Shown piece by piece: positions 55,925 through 64,000 of a stretch of 64,000 nucleotides of DNA. A program made the translations under genes and the position numbers. The DNA comes from Caulobacter sp. BK020 (lineage in GTDB: Bacteria > Pseudomonadota > Alphaproteobacteria > Caulobacterales > Caulobacteraceae), in the NCBI RefSeq assembly GCF_004342605.1, contig NZ_SLZL01000009.1, positions 62,001 to 126,000 of the forward strand, written 5' to 3'. Below the pieces are notes generated by a model. It ran no database searches, was not told the DNA's origin, and worked only from the letters and a program-made list of their open reading frames with translations. Every line of letters begins with the position of its first letter. Within the stretch, counting starts at the first letter, position 1.

Positions 55925-57175
55925 ATGGACACGCCTCCGTCGAGCCGATCGGCGATCGGCCGCCGATCCCTCCTGCGGGCCGCGGCCCTGGCGGCCGCGG
56001 CGCCGATCCTGACCGAGGCCGCCCTGGCGCGCGCCGCCGCCGCCGATCCCGCCAAGCCCGGCGCCCCGCCCTCGGGCATGGCCCTGCACGGCCAGGGTCC
56101 GAACATTCCGCCGCCCGGCGCGGTGCTGATCAACGCCAACGAAAATCCGCTGGGCCCGTCCAAGGCCGCCTGCGAGGCGATCGCCCGCATGGCCCCGCTG
56201 GGCGGACGCTACGACCGCAACGGCGAGACCGAGCTGCTGGCCATGACCTTCGCCGCCCAGAACGGGCTGAAGGTCGAGAACGTGGCGGTCTATGCCGGCT
56301 CGTCCGAACCGCTGCACTACAGCGTGCTGGCCTTCACCTCGCCCGAGCGCAGCTTCGTCACCGCCGACCCGTCCTACGAGGCGGGCATGTACGCGGCCAT
56401 GACCAGCAAGGCCAAGATCGTCAAGGTTCCCCTGGCCGCCGACTACGGCCACGACGTCAAGGCGATGGTCGCCGCCGACCCCAACGCCGGCGTCATCTAC
56501 ATCTGCAACCCCAACAATCCGACCGGCACGACCACCGCCAAGCAGGACATCGTCTGGGCGCTGGACAACAAGCCGGCCGGTTCGATCCTGCTGGTCGACG
56601 AGGCCTATATCCACCTGTCCGACGCCCAGGACGCCCTGGACCTGGTGGCGGCCGGCAAGGACCTGATCGTCCTGCGGACCTTCTCCAAGATCTACGGCAT
56701 GGCCGGCATCCGCTGCGGCTTCGCGGTGGCCCGGCCCGACCTGCTGGCCAAGCTCAAGCCGTTCGGCCAGAACGCCATGCCGATCACCGGCTCGGCCGCC
56801 GCCCGCGCCTCGCTGGAAGACAAGGGCCTGGTCGCCGAGCGCAAGACGATCATCGGCGACACCCGCCGCGACACCCTGGCTTGGCTGAAGGCCAACAATT
56901 ACAAGGTCATCGGCGCGCCCGAGACCAACTGCTTCATGATCGACACCGGCCGCGACGGCAAGTCGGTGATCGCCGCCATGAAGGCACGAGGCGTCTATAT
57001 CGGCCGCACCTGGCCGATCTGGCCCAACGCCGTGCGGGTGTCGGTGGGGACGCCAGAGGAGATGGCCGCGTTTAAGACGGCGTTCAAGGCGGTGATGGAC
57101 AGCAAGGCGGTGGCGCTCGAGACGCATGACCCGGGCGGGCATCGGGCTGACCTCGGATACCACGCGACCGCCTGA
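55925..57175 (+). CDS. Tat-exported HisC-like PLP aminotransferase
   Basis: The 416-residue product has a twin-arginine signal (GRRSLLRAAALAAAAPIL) followed by a class I/II aminotransferase domain of the histidinol-phosphate aminotransferase type: NANENPLGPSKAAC, CNPNNPTGT, LLVDEAYIHL and the PLP lysine Lys255 in TFSKIYGMAGIRCGF. Biosynthetic HisC is cytoplasmic, so an exported copy probably has another substrate in the periplasm. The ATG at 55925 has GGGAG at suitable spacing; ATG 55919 is too close to it. It is divergent from the envelope gene. Confidence 0.88.
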   Translation: MDTPPSSRSAIGRRSLLRAAALAAAAPILTEAALARAAAADPAKPGAPPSGMALHGQGPNIPPPGAVLINANENPLGPSKAACEAIARMAPLGGRYDRNGETELLAMTFAAQNGLKVENVAVYAGSSEPLHYSVLAFTSPERSFVTADPSYEAGMYAAMTSKAKIVKVPLAADYGHDVKAMVAADPNAGVIYICNPNNPTGTTTAKQDIVWALDNKPAGSILLVDEAYIHLSDAQDALDLVAAGKDLIVLRTFSKIYGMAGIRCGFAVARPDLLAKLKPFGQNAMPITGSAAARASLEDKGLVAERKTIIGDTRRDTLAWLKANNYKVIGAPETNCFMIDTGRDGKSVIAAMKARGVYIGRTWPIWPNAVRVSVGTPEEMAAFKTAFKAVMDSKAVALETHDPGGHRADLGYHATA

Positions 57176-57213
57176 AGCCGCCGTCGCCAACACCGCACCC
57201 TGGGCTGGGGCCG

Positions 57214-57428
57214 TCAGGCGTCGTCGGGCGAGTCCGCTTTTCGTGGCGCTCCCGAGCGGCTCGCGGCGTAGGCGGCTTCCACCGCCTCCAGCCGCAGAAG
57301 TCGCCGGCGAATCTCGCGACGGACATAGTCGACGCTCGCGGGCGTGCGCCCGCTGTCGTCCACTCCAGTGCGTTCCCATTCCGCGCGCGGGCGGCGCGAG
57401 CAAGCGCGCGGGTCTTGGATCTGGGCAT
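57214..57428 (-). pseudogene. Small ORF broken by a CG-repeat frameshift
   Basis: A strong ribosome site (GAGAGGAG) precedes ATG 57428, which opens MPRSKTRALARAARAR. After the tract CCGCGCGCGGG (57381-57391) the plausible protein continues two bases out of frame: EWERTGVDDSGRTPAS, then VDYVRREIRRRLLRLEAVEA and a stop at 57214. Removing one CG pair joins the two halves into a 70-residue protein. The in-frame continuation instead runs into HisC antisense with poor codon use. Either the gene is decayed, it slips in phase, or the sequence has an error. Confidence 0.45.
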
Positions 57429-58055
57429 CGGGGTCTCCTCTCGGGCATGGCCTGGCCGCCTCACGCGGCGGGCCGCTGAAGGTGCGGGGAGGGTTGCGGA
57501 GCGCCGGGCCAGGCCCGGAAGCTTTTGAAGAAATACCGTTTCGACCAGGACCGACGCTCCGCGCGATCGTTATCCGGGAGCGTCCGGCGGTGGATCCTGT
57601 TCGGACCTCGCCGGTCTAAAGCCCCCGACGGGCGGGCCAGGCTTGCGTCGCCCGGTCCCGGACGCCTGCGTCACCGCAAGCCTGTCGCGCCCTTCGGCCC
57701 TCATCCAACGCCGTATCTGTGTTCCAGGCCCGGCCGGCACCAGATGGATGAGGTTTGGCGGCCCCTGACGAGACCGCCGCCGACGAGCGCGCCCGCTCGA
57801 CCGCCCCCCAAGGCCGCGAAGGTCGCAGGCCTTAGCGCCCTCCCCATCGCCTTGAGGTGAGTTGATTATGCTGTGGCGCGAAAGGGGGAGGATAAGTGAT
57901 TTTTAGGCGTTGAATTCGTTCAAGAAACACGCCGGGAGCGATGGGCGCAAGCCTTTCGGCGCAGCGCTGGCGTCCGCTTCTTGGCACGGCGACGATTTGG
58001 GCTTTCGCCCCTCAGCTGACGTTGCGCGCGCCTGCGGCGCCTGGCCAGATCGCTG
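57429..58055. other. 627-base gap without a recognised gene
   Basis: No convincing protein appears on either strand; open frames such as one starting TTG at 57525 have no ribosome site and poor codon patterns. An inverted pair CCTCATCCA (57699-57707) and TGGATGAGG (57745-57753) could form a hairpin. The stretch near 57865-57920 is relatively AT-rich. I see no tRNA or transposon remnants. Confidence 0.5.
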
Positions 58056-58691
58056 TCAGGTGGAGGCGCGGGCCGCATCGCGGATGGCCAATGCAATCTC
58101 GTCTTCGCTGCGTCCCCCGTTGATGGCGATGCGCCCACCGAAGACGAAGTGAGGAACCGACCGCACCCCGGCCACCGTCGACCGTGCCGCCTCCTGCTCG
58201 ACGAGTCGATGTTGTTCGCGATCAAGCGCGATCGCACGGGCTTCTTCGCGTTCGAACCCATGGGACACAGCGATATCGGCGAGGATATCAGCGTCAGAGA
58301 TGTTCCTGGCTTCCAGAAAATGGGCGTCGGTGATCGCGACCGCGAGCCGGTGCTGCGTGCCTCGCGCACGGGCCGCGAGGATGAGCCCGTGCGCCGCCTG
58401 CGTCCTGTAGGTCCAGAGCTGGCGGCTGAGGTCGAGGTCAAGGCCGGACGCGCGGGCTTCCGCCTCGGGCCGGGCGAACGACGCCTTCGGATCCGTCACG
58501 CCATAGCGCGCGCGGAGAAGATCGGGAATGTAGAGGCCTTCCGTTGGCGCATCGGGGAGCAGAAGCACCGGGTGCTGGCGGATATCGACGTCCAGATCAG
58601 GGAAGCGTTCCGCCAGGACCTTGTCGAGACGGTGATGCCCGATAATGCACCAGGGGCAGGAGATCTCGGTGTAAAAATCGATTTGCAGCAT
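58056..58691 (-). CDS. DsbA-family oxidoreductase (FrnE-like)
   Basis: The 211-residue product has a thioredoxin fold with a CPWC active site (residues 12-15 in EISCPWCIIGHHRL), a helical insert and the cis-proline loop VRSVPHFVFGG. This fits cytoplasmic FrnE/2-hydroxychromene-2-carboxylate isomerase-like proteins, which act as disulfide isomerases under oxidative stress. There is no signal peptide. It lies 27 bases after azoR on the same strand and is likely co-transcribed, pointing to an electrophile or quinone stress response. Confidence 0.88.
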   Translation of the reverse strand: MLQIDFYTEISCPWCIIGHHRLDKVLAERFPDLDVDIRQHPVLLLPDAPTEGLYIPDLLRARYGVTDPKASFARPEAEARASGLDLDLSRQLWTYRTQAAHGLILAARARGTQHRLAVAITDAHFLEARNISDADILADIAVSHGFEREEARAIALDREQHRLVEQEAARSTVAGVRSVPHFVFGGRIAINGGRSEDEIALAIRDAARAST

Positions 58692-58718
58692 GATGTGATC
58701 CCTCCGCTTTGCTCGCGG

Positions 58719-59339
58719 TTAGGCGGCCTTTTCCAGGACCGAGCGAACCTGGGCTTCGGTGGCGGCGATGGCGGCCTTGGCCGCCTCCGGCCCGAAGACG
58801 GTGCCCTCCACCTGGATGATTTCGATGTCGGTCAGGCCGATGAAGCCTAAGAGGTGGCGTAGATTGCCGGTCTGGAAATCAAAGGGCGCCCAGTCGCCTT
58901 CGGAGAAGACGCCGCCCGCGGCGGTGACGAGATAGACCTTCTTGCCGGTCAGCGTCCCCCGCGGCCGGCCGTCTTCGCCATAACCGAAGGTTACGCCAGG
59001 CCAGGTGATATGATCGAACCAGGCCTTCAGCTGCGAGGACGGGCCGAAATTGATCATGCCCGAACCCAGGACGATCACGTCGGCGGCCTTCACCTCATCG
59101 ACGAGTTGCTGGGCGAGGGCGACAGCCTTGACCTGCTCGGGCGTGCGCGCCTCGGGGGGCGTGACGCGGCCGTGAATATAAGCCTCGGTGATGTGCGGCG
59201 GCGGGTTGGTCGCGAGGTCGCGGGTCAAAAGGACGCCGCCCAAGCGAGCCTTGAGGCCTTCGGCGATCTCGGCCGCGAAACGGGTGGACAGGCTCTCGGC
59301 GCCGCGAGGGCTGGACGTCACGAGGAGGATGCTGGTCAT
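58719..59339 (-). CDS. azoR: FMN-dependent NADH-azoreductase AzoR
   Basis: The 206-residue flavodoxin-like quinone reductase has the FMN phosphate-binding start [35 protein letters not shown] and [12 protein letters not shown], all typical of AzoR. It reduces quinones and azo compounds with NADH by two electrons, giving protection from thiol-specific stress. The ATG at 59339 has GGAG upstream; the frame is open to 59384. It is divergent from an HxlR regulator, a common arrangement. Confidence 0.93.
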   Translation of the reverse strand: MTSILLVTSSPRGAESLSTRFAAEIAEGLKARLGGVLLTRDLATNPPPHITEAYIHGRVTPPEARTPEQVKAVALAQQLVDEVKAADVIVLGSGMINFGPSSQLKAWFDHITWPGVTFGYGEDGRPRGTLTGKKVYLVTAAGGVFSEGDWAPFDFQTGNLRHLLGFIGLTDIEIIQVEGTVFGPEAAKAAIAATEAQVRSVLEKAA

Positions 59340-59358
59340 GATTGCTCCGACGGAAACA

Positions 59359-59401
59359 GGGCAGTAACTTCTTGTTACCGACACTATTAAGGTGACTGCC
59401 C
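59359..59401. promoter_or_regulatory. HxlR operator region between azoR and its regulator
   Basis: The 86-base gap between the divergent starts holds GTAAC-TTCTT-GTTAC (59364-59378), a perfect inverted repeat with a five-base spacer. A wider pair GGGCAGT (59359-59365) and ACTGCCC (59395-59401) encloses it. HxlR proteins such as YodB bind palindromes of this kind, so this is the likely shared operator. Confidence 0.6.
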
Positions 59402-59425
59402 AGTCGCCCGCAAGAAGGCACTCCG

Positions 59426-59803
59426 ATGACCCTTAGTGACATTGATTTTCCTACCCCCGGCGAAGGGGACGACTGCCGGATGGTTCGGGAAATCCTTGAT
59501 CTCGTCGGCGACAAGTGGACCCTGTACATCATCGCGACGCTCAAGGACGGGCCCGTGCGGTTCAATGAACTGCGGCGTCGGATCGACGGCATCTCGCAGC
59601 GGATGCTGACGATCAACCTGCGCGGGCTGGAACGTGACGGGCTGGTGAAGCGGACCTTGTTTCCGACTATTCCGCCGCGCGTCGATTACGAGCTGACGGC
59701 TGTAGGGCGCACGCTTCTCGCGCCCGTCATGGCGCTCGTGACCTGGGCGAACGCCAACCAGGAGAACATCAAAGGCGCTCGCGTCCGATACGACGCCAGC
59801 TAG
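59426..59803 (+). CDS. HxlR family transcriptional regulator
   Basis: The 125-residue winged-helix protein has the HxlR core: [40 protein letters not shown] and [20 protein letters not shown]. The cysteine near the N-terminus (Cys17) is at the position where YodB-type members sense quinones and diamide by thiol chemistry. Divergent azoR and frnE-like genes are its probable targets. The start follows a region with weak ribosome-site similarity. Confidence 0.92.
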   Translation: MTLSDIDFPTPGEGDDCRMVREILDLVGDKWTLYIIATLKDGPVRFNELRRRIDGISQRMLTINLRGLERDGLVKRTLFPTIPPRVDYELTAVGRTLLAPVMALVTWANANQENIKGARVRYDAS

Positions 59804-59960
59804 TTGGTATCGCGGTATCACTTGTGCGGCTTTGGCGCGCGGTCGCGGGACGAAGGTAGATCGAAGGGCTGCTTCCCCCTCTTCCCAGACAAGTCATCAG
59901 TCCGCCGTCGGGCCTGACCTCGCTCCGCCGGCAGCCTCGCACGCCGGCGGCGAGCAGGCG

Positions 59961-61562
59961 TCAGCCCCGCTCCTTGGTCCGCTCGAACCGCACCTTGGGG
60001 TATCGCTCGGCCACATAGCCGATCTCCCAGCTGGACTTGCCCAGGAACACCGGCTGTTCGTCGATGTCGTGGGCCATGGCCGAACGGTGCTTGTTGGTGA
60101 AGTCCTCGACGTCGGCGCGCTCGCCGGCGATCCAGCGGGCCTCGGCGTAGGGCGCCGCCTCGAAGAGGCACTCCAGGGCGTATTCGTTGGCCAGACGGTC
60201 GGCCATGACCTCGAACTGCAGCTGGCCCACGGCGCCGACGATGAAGTCCGAGCTGCCGATCATCGGGCGGAACAGCTGGGTCACGCCCTCCTCGGCCAGG
60301 CCTTCCAGCGCCTTCTTCAGGTGCTTGGCCTTCAGCGGGTCCTTGACCCGCACGCGGCGCAGGATTTCCGGGGCGAAATTGGGCAGGCCGGCGAAGCGCA
60401 GGGTCCCGCTCTCCGACAGGCTGTCGCCCACCCGCAGCACGCCGTGGTTGGGAATGCCGATCACGTCGCCGGCGAAGGCGTCCTCGGCCAGTTCGCGGTC
60501 GCTGGCGAAGAACATGATCGGCGCGTTGACGCTCATGGCCTTGCCGGTGTTCTGGGCTTTCAGCTTCATGCCGCGCGTGAAGCGGCCGCTGGTCAGGCGC
60601 AGGAAGGCGATCCGGTCGCGGTGGTTGGGGTCCATATTGGCCTGGACCTTGAACACGAAGCCCGAGACTTCGCCGTCGCCGGGGGCCACGTGGGTATCGA
60701 CGCCGGCCTTGCTGACCTTGGCCGGGTGCGGCGCGGGGGCGTAGCTGCCGATGCCGGCCAGCAGCTCGCTGACGCCGAAATGGCGCAGGGCCGAGCCGAA
60801 GAACACCGGCGTCATGTGGCCTTCCAGGAACGACTGCACGTCGAACGGCTTGGCGGCCTCGGACACCAGCAGGGCGCCCTCCTCCACCTCGGCCAGCTCC
60901 TCGGGGTCGAGGTACTGCACCACGGCGTTCGACTTCAGGGCCACCGGGTCGGGATGGCCTTCCTCGTCGGTCGAGCTCTTCTTGGCGTACGGGATGAACT
61001 TCTGGCCGCGCAGGTCCAGCATGCCCTTGAACCGCCCGCCCGAGCCGGCCGGCCAGTAGAGCGGGGCCGGATCCAGGGCCAGCTTGGACGACACCTCGTC
61101 CAGCAACTCGAACGGGTCCTGGGCCTCGCGGTCCATCTTGTTGATGAAGGTGATGATCGGGATGTCGCGCAGGCGGCAGACCTCGAACAGCTTCAGGGTC
61201 TGGGGCTCGATGCCCTTGGCGGCGTCCAGCACCATGATCGCCGCGTCGGCGGCTGTCAGGGTGCGGTAGGTGTCTTCCGAGAAGTCCTCGTGGCCCGGGG
61301 TGTCCAGCAAGTTGAACATCAGGCCGTCGTGGTCGAACGTCATGACACTGGCCGACACCGAGATGCCGCGCTCGCGCTCGATCTTCATCCAGTCGGACTG
61401 GGTGCGGCGGGCCTGGCCGCGGGCGCGCACCGCGCCGGCCGCGCGGATCGCCCCGCCGGCCAGCAGCAGGTTCTCGGTCAGGGTGGTCTTGCCGGCGTCG
61501 GGGTGGCTGATGATGGCGAAGGTGCGCCGACGGGCGGCCTCGAGGGCGAGGGAAGTGCTCAT
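59961..61562 (-). CDS. prfC: Peptide chain release factor 3
   Basis: RF3 is a GTPase that removes RF1/RF2 from the ribosome after termination. The 533-residue product has the G1 motif SHPDAGKTTL, G3 DTPGHEDFSEDTYR and G4 NKMDREAQD, then the RF3-specific domains with DPNHRDRIAFLRLTSGRF and VGAVGQLQFEVMADRL. Length matches the family (about 530). It lies 9 bases after the metallopeptidase gene on the same strand. Confidence 0.97.
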   Translation of the reverse strand: MSTSLALEAARRRTFAIISHPDAGKTTLTENLLLAGGAIRAAGAVRARGQARRTQSDWMKIERERGISVSASVMTFDHDGLMFNLLDTPGHEDFSEDTYRTLTAADAAIMVLDAAKGIEPQTLKLFEVCRLRDIPIITFINKMDREAQDPFELLDEVSSKLALDPAPLYWPAGSGGRFKGMLDLRGQKFIPYAKKSSTDEEGHPDPVALKSNAVVQYLDPEELAEVEEGALLVSEAAKPFDVQSFLEGHMTPVFFGSALRHFGVSELLAGIGSYAPAPHPAKVSKAGVDTHVAPGDGEVSGFVFKVQANMDPNHRDRIAFLRLTSGRFTRGMKLKAQNTGKAMSVNAPIMFFASDRELAEDAFAGDVIGIPNHGVLRVGDSLSESGTLRFAGLPNFAPEILRRVRVKDPLKAKHLKKALEGLAEEGVTQLFRPMIGSSDFIVGAVGQLQFEVMADRLANEYALECLFEAAPYAEARWIAGERADVEDFTNKHRSAMAHDIDEQPVFLGKSSWEIGYVAERYPKVRFERTKERG

Positions 61563-61571
61563 CCCCGGGGG

Positions 61572-63137
61572 TTAGCTTCCCGAGGCCGCCTTGTCACCCT
61601 CCGCCGACGCCTTGTCGGCGGACTTCGGCCCATCGGACGCCTCGTCGCCGGCCTTGGCGTCGATGGTCTTGAGCATGGCCTGGGCCGCCTCGACCTCGCC
61701 GCCGCCATGCGGATTGCTGGCCAGGGGCGTCAGCATGGCGCGAGCCGTGTCCAGGTCCTTGACCTGGATCAGGGCCCTGGCCGCGTCCAGGCGCAGGTGG
61801 CCGACCTGCGGCGCCAAGACCACGGCCCGGACGCGGATGTCGGCCATGGCTTCGGTCATCGGCTCCAGGCTGTGGGCCTCGGCATAGCCGTGCAGGGTCT
61901 CCGGATTGTCCGGATCGACCTTGAAGGCCCGCGCGAACAGCTTGCCGGCCTGGGCGAAGGCGGCGGCGCGCTGGGCCGGGTCGTCCGGCGCCGCGGCAAG
62001 CCGGCTTTCGCCCAGGGCCACCAGCGCGTCCTCGTCCTTGGGATCAGCGGCCAGCAGGTCGTCGAGGATCGCCTCGCCCGCCTTGCGGTCGCCGAACGCC
62101 GTCTCGGCCTTGGCCAGGACCAGCTGGCTGAAGCGGTCCTTCGGCCGCTTGGCGGCGGCCGCGCGGATGTCGGCCAGGGTCTCGGCCCGGTCGTCCTTGG
62201 GCACGCCCAGCTTCAGCCGCTGGCCCTCCAGGATCAGGTCGTCGGCGCCCGGCGGCAGATGGGTCACCGTCATCGCCGGTTCCAGCGGCCCCGTCCGCGG
62301 CAAGGCCCCTGCCGGGATCGGCCGGTTCATGTAGGTCTGCAGCTTGCGGCGCAGGCCCTCCGGATCGTCGCCATAGACGGCGTCCCAGGCCTTCACCGGG
62401 TCGTCGCCGTCGCGCACGGCTTTCAGATAGGCGCCCAGCTGCCTGTGCCGCGCCGGGTCGGACAGGATGTAGTGGGTCAGCAGCCAGGCCTGGGCGTAGT
62501 AGGCGTAGATGTCGCGTTCCTTCAGGGCGCCGGGACGCTTGCCCAGCACGTCCTCCATCGGGATCCATCCGCCCGGCTGGGTCAGGCTGTAGGCCCGTCC
62601 CCGATTGACGCCGCCCACCACCATCCGGGTCTTGGCCAGGTCGACGGTCATGTAATATTCGGCATAGCCCTCGACCAGCCAGGCCGGGTAGGCGCTGGGA
62701 TAGTACTGCAGCATGAAGTGGTGCACGTATTCGTGCAGCACCGTGTCGTCGCCCTTGTTCTGGTCGAGCTCGTCGCCGTCGCGGATCGCCACCACGAAGA
62801 CCTCGGGCACGGTCGACAGATAGACCCCGGCCATGCCCTCCTTGGCGCTGGGCAGCACCCGCTTCAGCTGGCCGAGATTGGAGACCAGATAGACCGGCAG
62901 CTTGCGGGGCGTGACCTCGTCCTTGGGCCGGCCGTGCAGGCGACGCAGCAGGGAGTCGAAGTCCTCCAGCATGGTGGCGTATTCGCGCACCGACCTCTCG
63001 CTGCGGCCATAGACCACGAAGTGGTCGCTCTCGGCCCGCAGCCACTCGGCTCTGGCCGGCGATCCAGCGGCCAGAAATGCCGCCGCCGCCAAACCCAACA
63101 GGACCTTGCGGCCTCCCCAAAGGCCCTTCCGGCGCAT
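61572..63137 (-). CDS. Exported HExxH metallopeptidase-like protein with TPR-like C-terminus
   Basis: The 521-residue product has a signal peptide (VLLGLAAAAFLAAGSPARA), then a domain with the zinc motif HEYVHHF (His135, Glu136, His139) and the downstream VEGYAEYY helix that would supply the third ligand. This resembles DUF1570-like and gluzincin basic-secretory peptidases. The C-terminal half is helical with TPR-like spacing (KDEDALVALGESRLA, ARALIQVKDLDTARAML) and ends in an acidic/Lys tail. GGGGGG precedes ATG 63137; a GTG at 63152 is an alternative. The substrate is unknown. Confidence 0.8.
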   Translation of the reverse strand: MRRKGLWGGRKVLLGLAAAAFLAAGSPARAEWLRAESDHFVVYGRSERSVREYATMLEDFDSLLRRLHGRPKDEVTPRKLPVYLVSNLGQLKRVLPSAKEGMAGVYLSTVPEVFVVAIRDGDELDQNKGDDTVLHEYVHHFMLQYYPSAYPAWLVEGYAEYYMTVDLAKTRMVVGGVNRGRAYSLTQPGGWIPMEDVLGKRPGALKERDIYAYYAQAWLLTHYILSDPARHRQLGAYLKAVRDGDDPVKAWDAVYGDDPEGLRRKLQTYMNRPIPAGALPRTGPLEPAMTVTHLPPGADDLILEGQRLKLGVPKDDRAETLADIRAAAAKRPKDRFSQLVLAKAETAFGDRKAGEAILDDLLAADPKDEDALVALGESRLAAAPDDPAQRAAAFAQAGKLFARAFKVDPDNPETLHGYAEAHSLEPMTEAMADIRVRAVVLAPQVGHLRLDAARALIQVKDLDTARAMLTPLASNPHGGGEVEAAQAMLKTIDAKAGDEASDGPKSADKASAEGDKAASGS

Positions 63138-63371
63138 TATGCATCCCCCCACAACGTCGCGTTGAACATGCCGGGACGAAAGAGGCGAGGCAAGGCTGAA
63201 AGCCGTCCGCCGCCGGGCCGGCGCCAGCCCGCCGGGACTGCGACATCTCGCCCCATACCCGTCCTACGAATGGCCCGAAACGACCCTAGTCATTGTGGGG
63301 TTTTAGAGTCATGCTCAGGCTACTGCGGACCGTTCCCCGCCAGAGGGAAGGCCGCGAAAGAGGAAATGACA

Positions 63372-63518
63372 ATGGCAATGGTCCACGAGCCGCGTCACAA
63401 GCGCGGCGCCTGCACCCCCCAAGGAAACGCCCTCTGCCTCGGCGTCGCGTTCGCCGGGCTGGTGATCGTGGCGATGATCCTGACCTGGCTGTTCAGCCTG
63501 GTCGGTCTGTTCCTTTAG
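63372..63518 (+). CDS. Small single-helix membrane protein (48 residues)
   Basis: The product begins MAMVHEPRHKRGACTPQG and has one membrane helix (GVAFAGLVIVAMILTWLFSL) up to the C-terminus. GAGG stands eight bases before the ATG at 63372, and an in-frame ATG at 63366 is the alternative. The basic N-terminus would stay in the cytoplasm. No function is known to me. It is divergent from the metallopeptidase gene. Confidence 0.6.
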   Translation: MAMVHEPRHKRGACTPQGNALCLGVAFAGLVIVAMILTWLFSLVGLFL

Positions 63519-63578
63519 GCCATCGAACGCTCCGAGCGGACGGCCTTCGCGGGAGCCCGTGGCCGCGCTGCGTGACGG

Positions 63579-63959
63579 TCAGGCCGCCAGGCGCCGCCAG
63601 ACCTGGCGATCGGCCTCGACATTGCTCAGGGCGCCGGCCTTCTGGCGCTCGAACAGCGATCCCATGATCTCCAGGCTCAGCTGGGCGTAGCGCACCTGCA
63701 CCTGGTCGACCAGGCAGCCGCGCGACGGCGCGATGAACAGCGCCGCGTTGACGTCCGGCGCCTTGGCGATGATCAGGGCCGCCAGGCGCTGGGCCTTCTC
63801 CAGGTCCTTGTGGTGCAGCAGCGGCTCGGCGGCGTACAGCTCCTGGCCCAGCTGGCCGACATAGCTCAGCGACACCTTGGCGAAACGCTCGCGGGTGAGC
63901 GGCGGGGCCAGTTCGGCCGCGTCGAGGCTGAGAACGACGTCGTTGAGCAGGAAGAGCAT
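63579..63959 (-). CDS. Conserved-looking protein of unknown function
   Basis: The 126-residue product begins MLFLLNDVVLSLDAAELAPP and is mostly helical (FAKVSLSYVGQLGQELYAAE, KAQRLAALIIAKAPDVNAAL), with a VDQVQVRYAQLSLEIMGSL stretch near the end. There is no signal peptide or clear membrane segment. AAGG lies before the ATG. I do not recognise a family. It lies at the right edge of the window, so its operon partners upstream are not visible. Confidence 0.6.
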   Translation of the reverse strand: MLFLLNDVVLSLDAAELAPPLTRERFAKVSLSYVGQLGQELYAAEPLLHHKDLEKAQRLAALIIAKAPDVNAALFIAPSRGCLVDQVQVRYAQLSLEIMGSLFERQKAGALSNVEADRQVWRRLAA

Positions 63960-64000
63960 CGGAACCTTGCTGAGGCCTGGCGGCGGCTGCGGGGGAATCG

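Noticed and set aside
57525-57860. Possible gene starting TTG at 57525
   Set aside because: No ribosome site, Arg/Pro-rich composition without pattern, and no family resemblance.
59832-63371. Long plus-strand open frame opposite prfC and the metallopeptidase
   Set aside because: Shadow of two real genes; only its last 48 codons after 63372 have a ribosome site and a sensible product.

Overview
The window is high-GC (about 68%), gene-dense chromosomal DNA from a Caulobacter-like alphaproteobacterium (Caulobacter/Phenylobacterium group). Supporting signs are the large TonB-dependent receptors, a flavin halogenase-like gene beside a receptor, Caulobacter-style promoter elements, a CtrA box (TTAA-N7-TTAA), a DUF2336 protein and several dispersed palindromic repeat families typical of this group. 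I see no rRNA, tRNA, CRISPR array, insertion sequence or prophage.

Layout. 1-2634: the end of a histidine-utilisation operon (hutG, hutU, hutD). 2783-3711: an exported M23 peptidase and an orphan ribbon-helix-helix antitoxin-like gene. 3867-21572: a carbohydrate locus. Its minus-strand arm holds a TonB-dependent receptor, a tryptophan-halogenase-like flavoprotein, a GH35 beta-galactosidase and a GH31 alpha-xylosidase with a PA14 insert. Its plus-strand arm holds an IlvD/Edd-family sugar-acid dehydratase, dgoK, dgoA, a vSGLT-like Na+/galactose symporter, a DgoR-like GntR regulator, a GH5 endoglucanase and an aldo/keto reductase. Together they read as uptake and trimming of galactosylated xyloglucan oligosaccharides, with galactose routed through the galactonate (De Ley-Doudoroff) pathway. 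LacI-type palindromes in two promoter regions resemble the Caulobacter XylR operator.

22007-36275: an RND efflux pair, a YeiH/UPF0324 permease, a tesA-ybbA-ybbP block arranged as in E. coli, an M15 carboxypeptidase that overlaps ybbP tail to tail, an L,D-transpeptidase lipoprotein and a second TonB-dependent receptor. 36513-46187: a Het-C/CinY-like secreted protein, a dipeptide epimerase, small membrane proteins, a PHA-system protein, a low-affinity iron permease family protein, a CPA1 antiporter, a MASE1 hybrid histidine kinase, and a three-gene NMT1/SsuA-type ABC importer. The second and third genes of that importer appear to take their Shine-Dalgarno sequences from two copies of a dispersed repeat.

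46318-58055: mostly poorly known genes. They include a Pro/Ala-rich secreted protein, a DUF2336 protein, a TPR-like gene behind a CtrA box, an RNase H-fold protein lacking catalytic residues, a methyltransferase, mgsA, a coupled pair of unknown envelope genes, a Tat-signal HisC-like aminotransferase and a small ORF broken at a CG-repeat tract. 58056-63959: a FrnE-like oxidoreductase and azoR divergent from an HxlR regulator, prfC, a HExxH metallopeptidase, a small membrane protein and an unrecognised gene at the edge.

All calls come from reading translations and motifs by eye; no database search was run. Residue numbers are counted from the starts chosen here.
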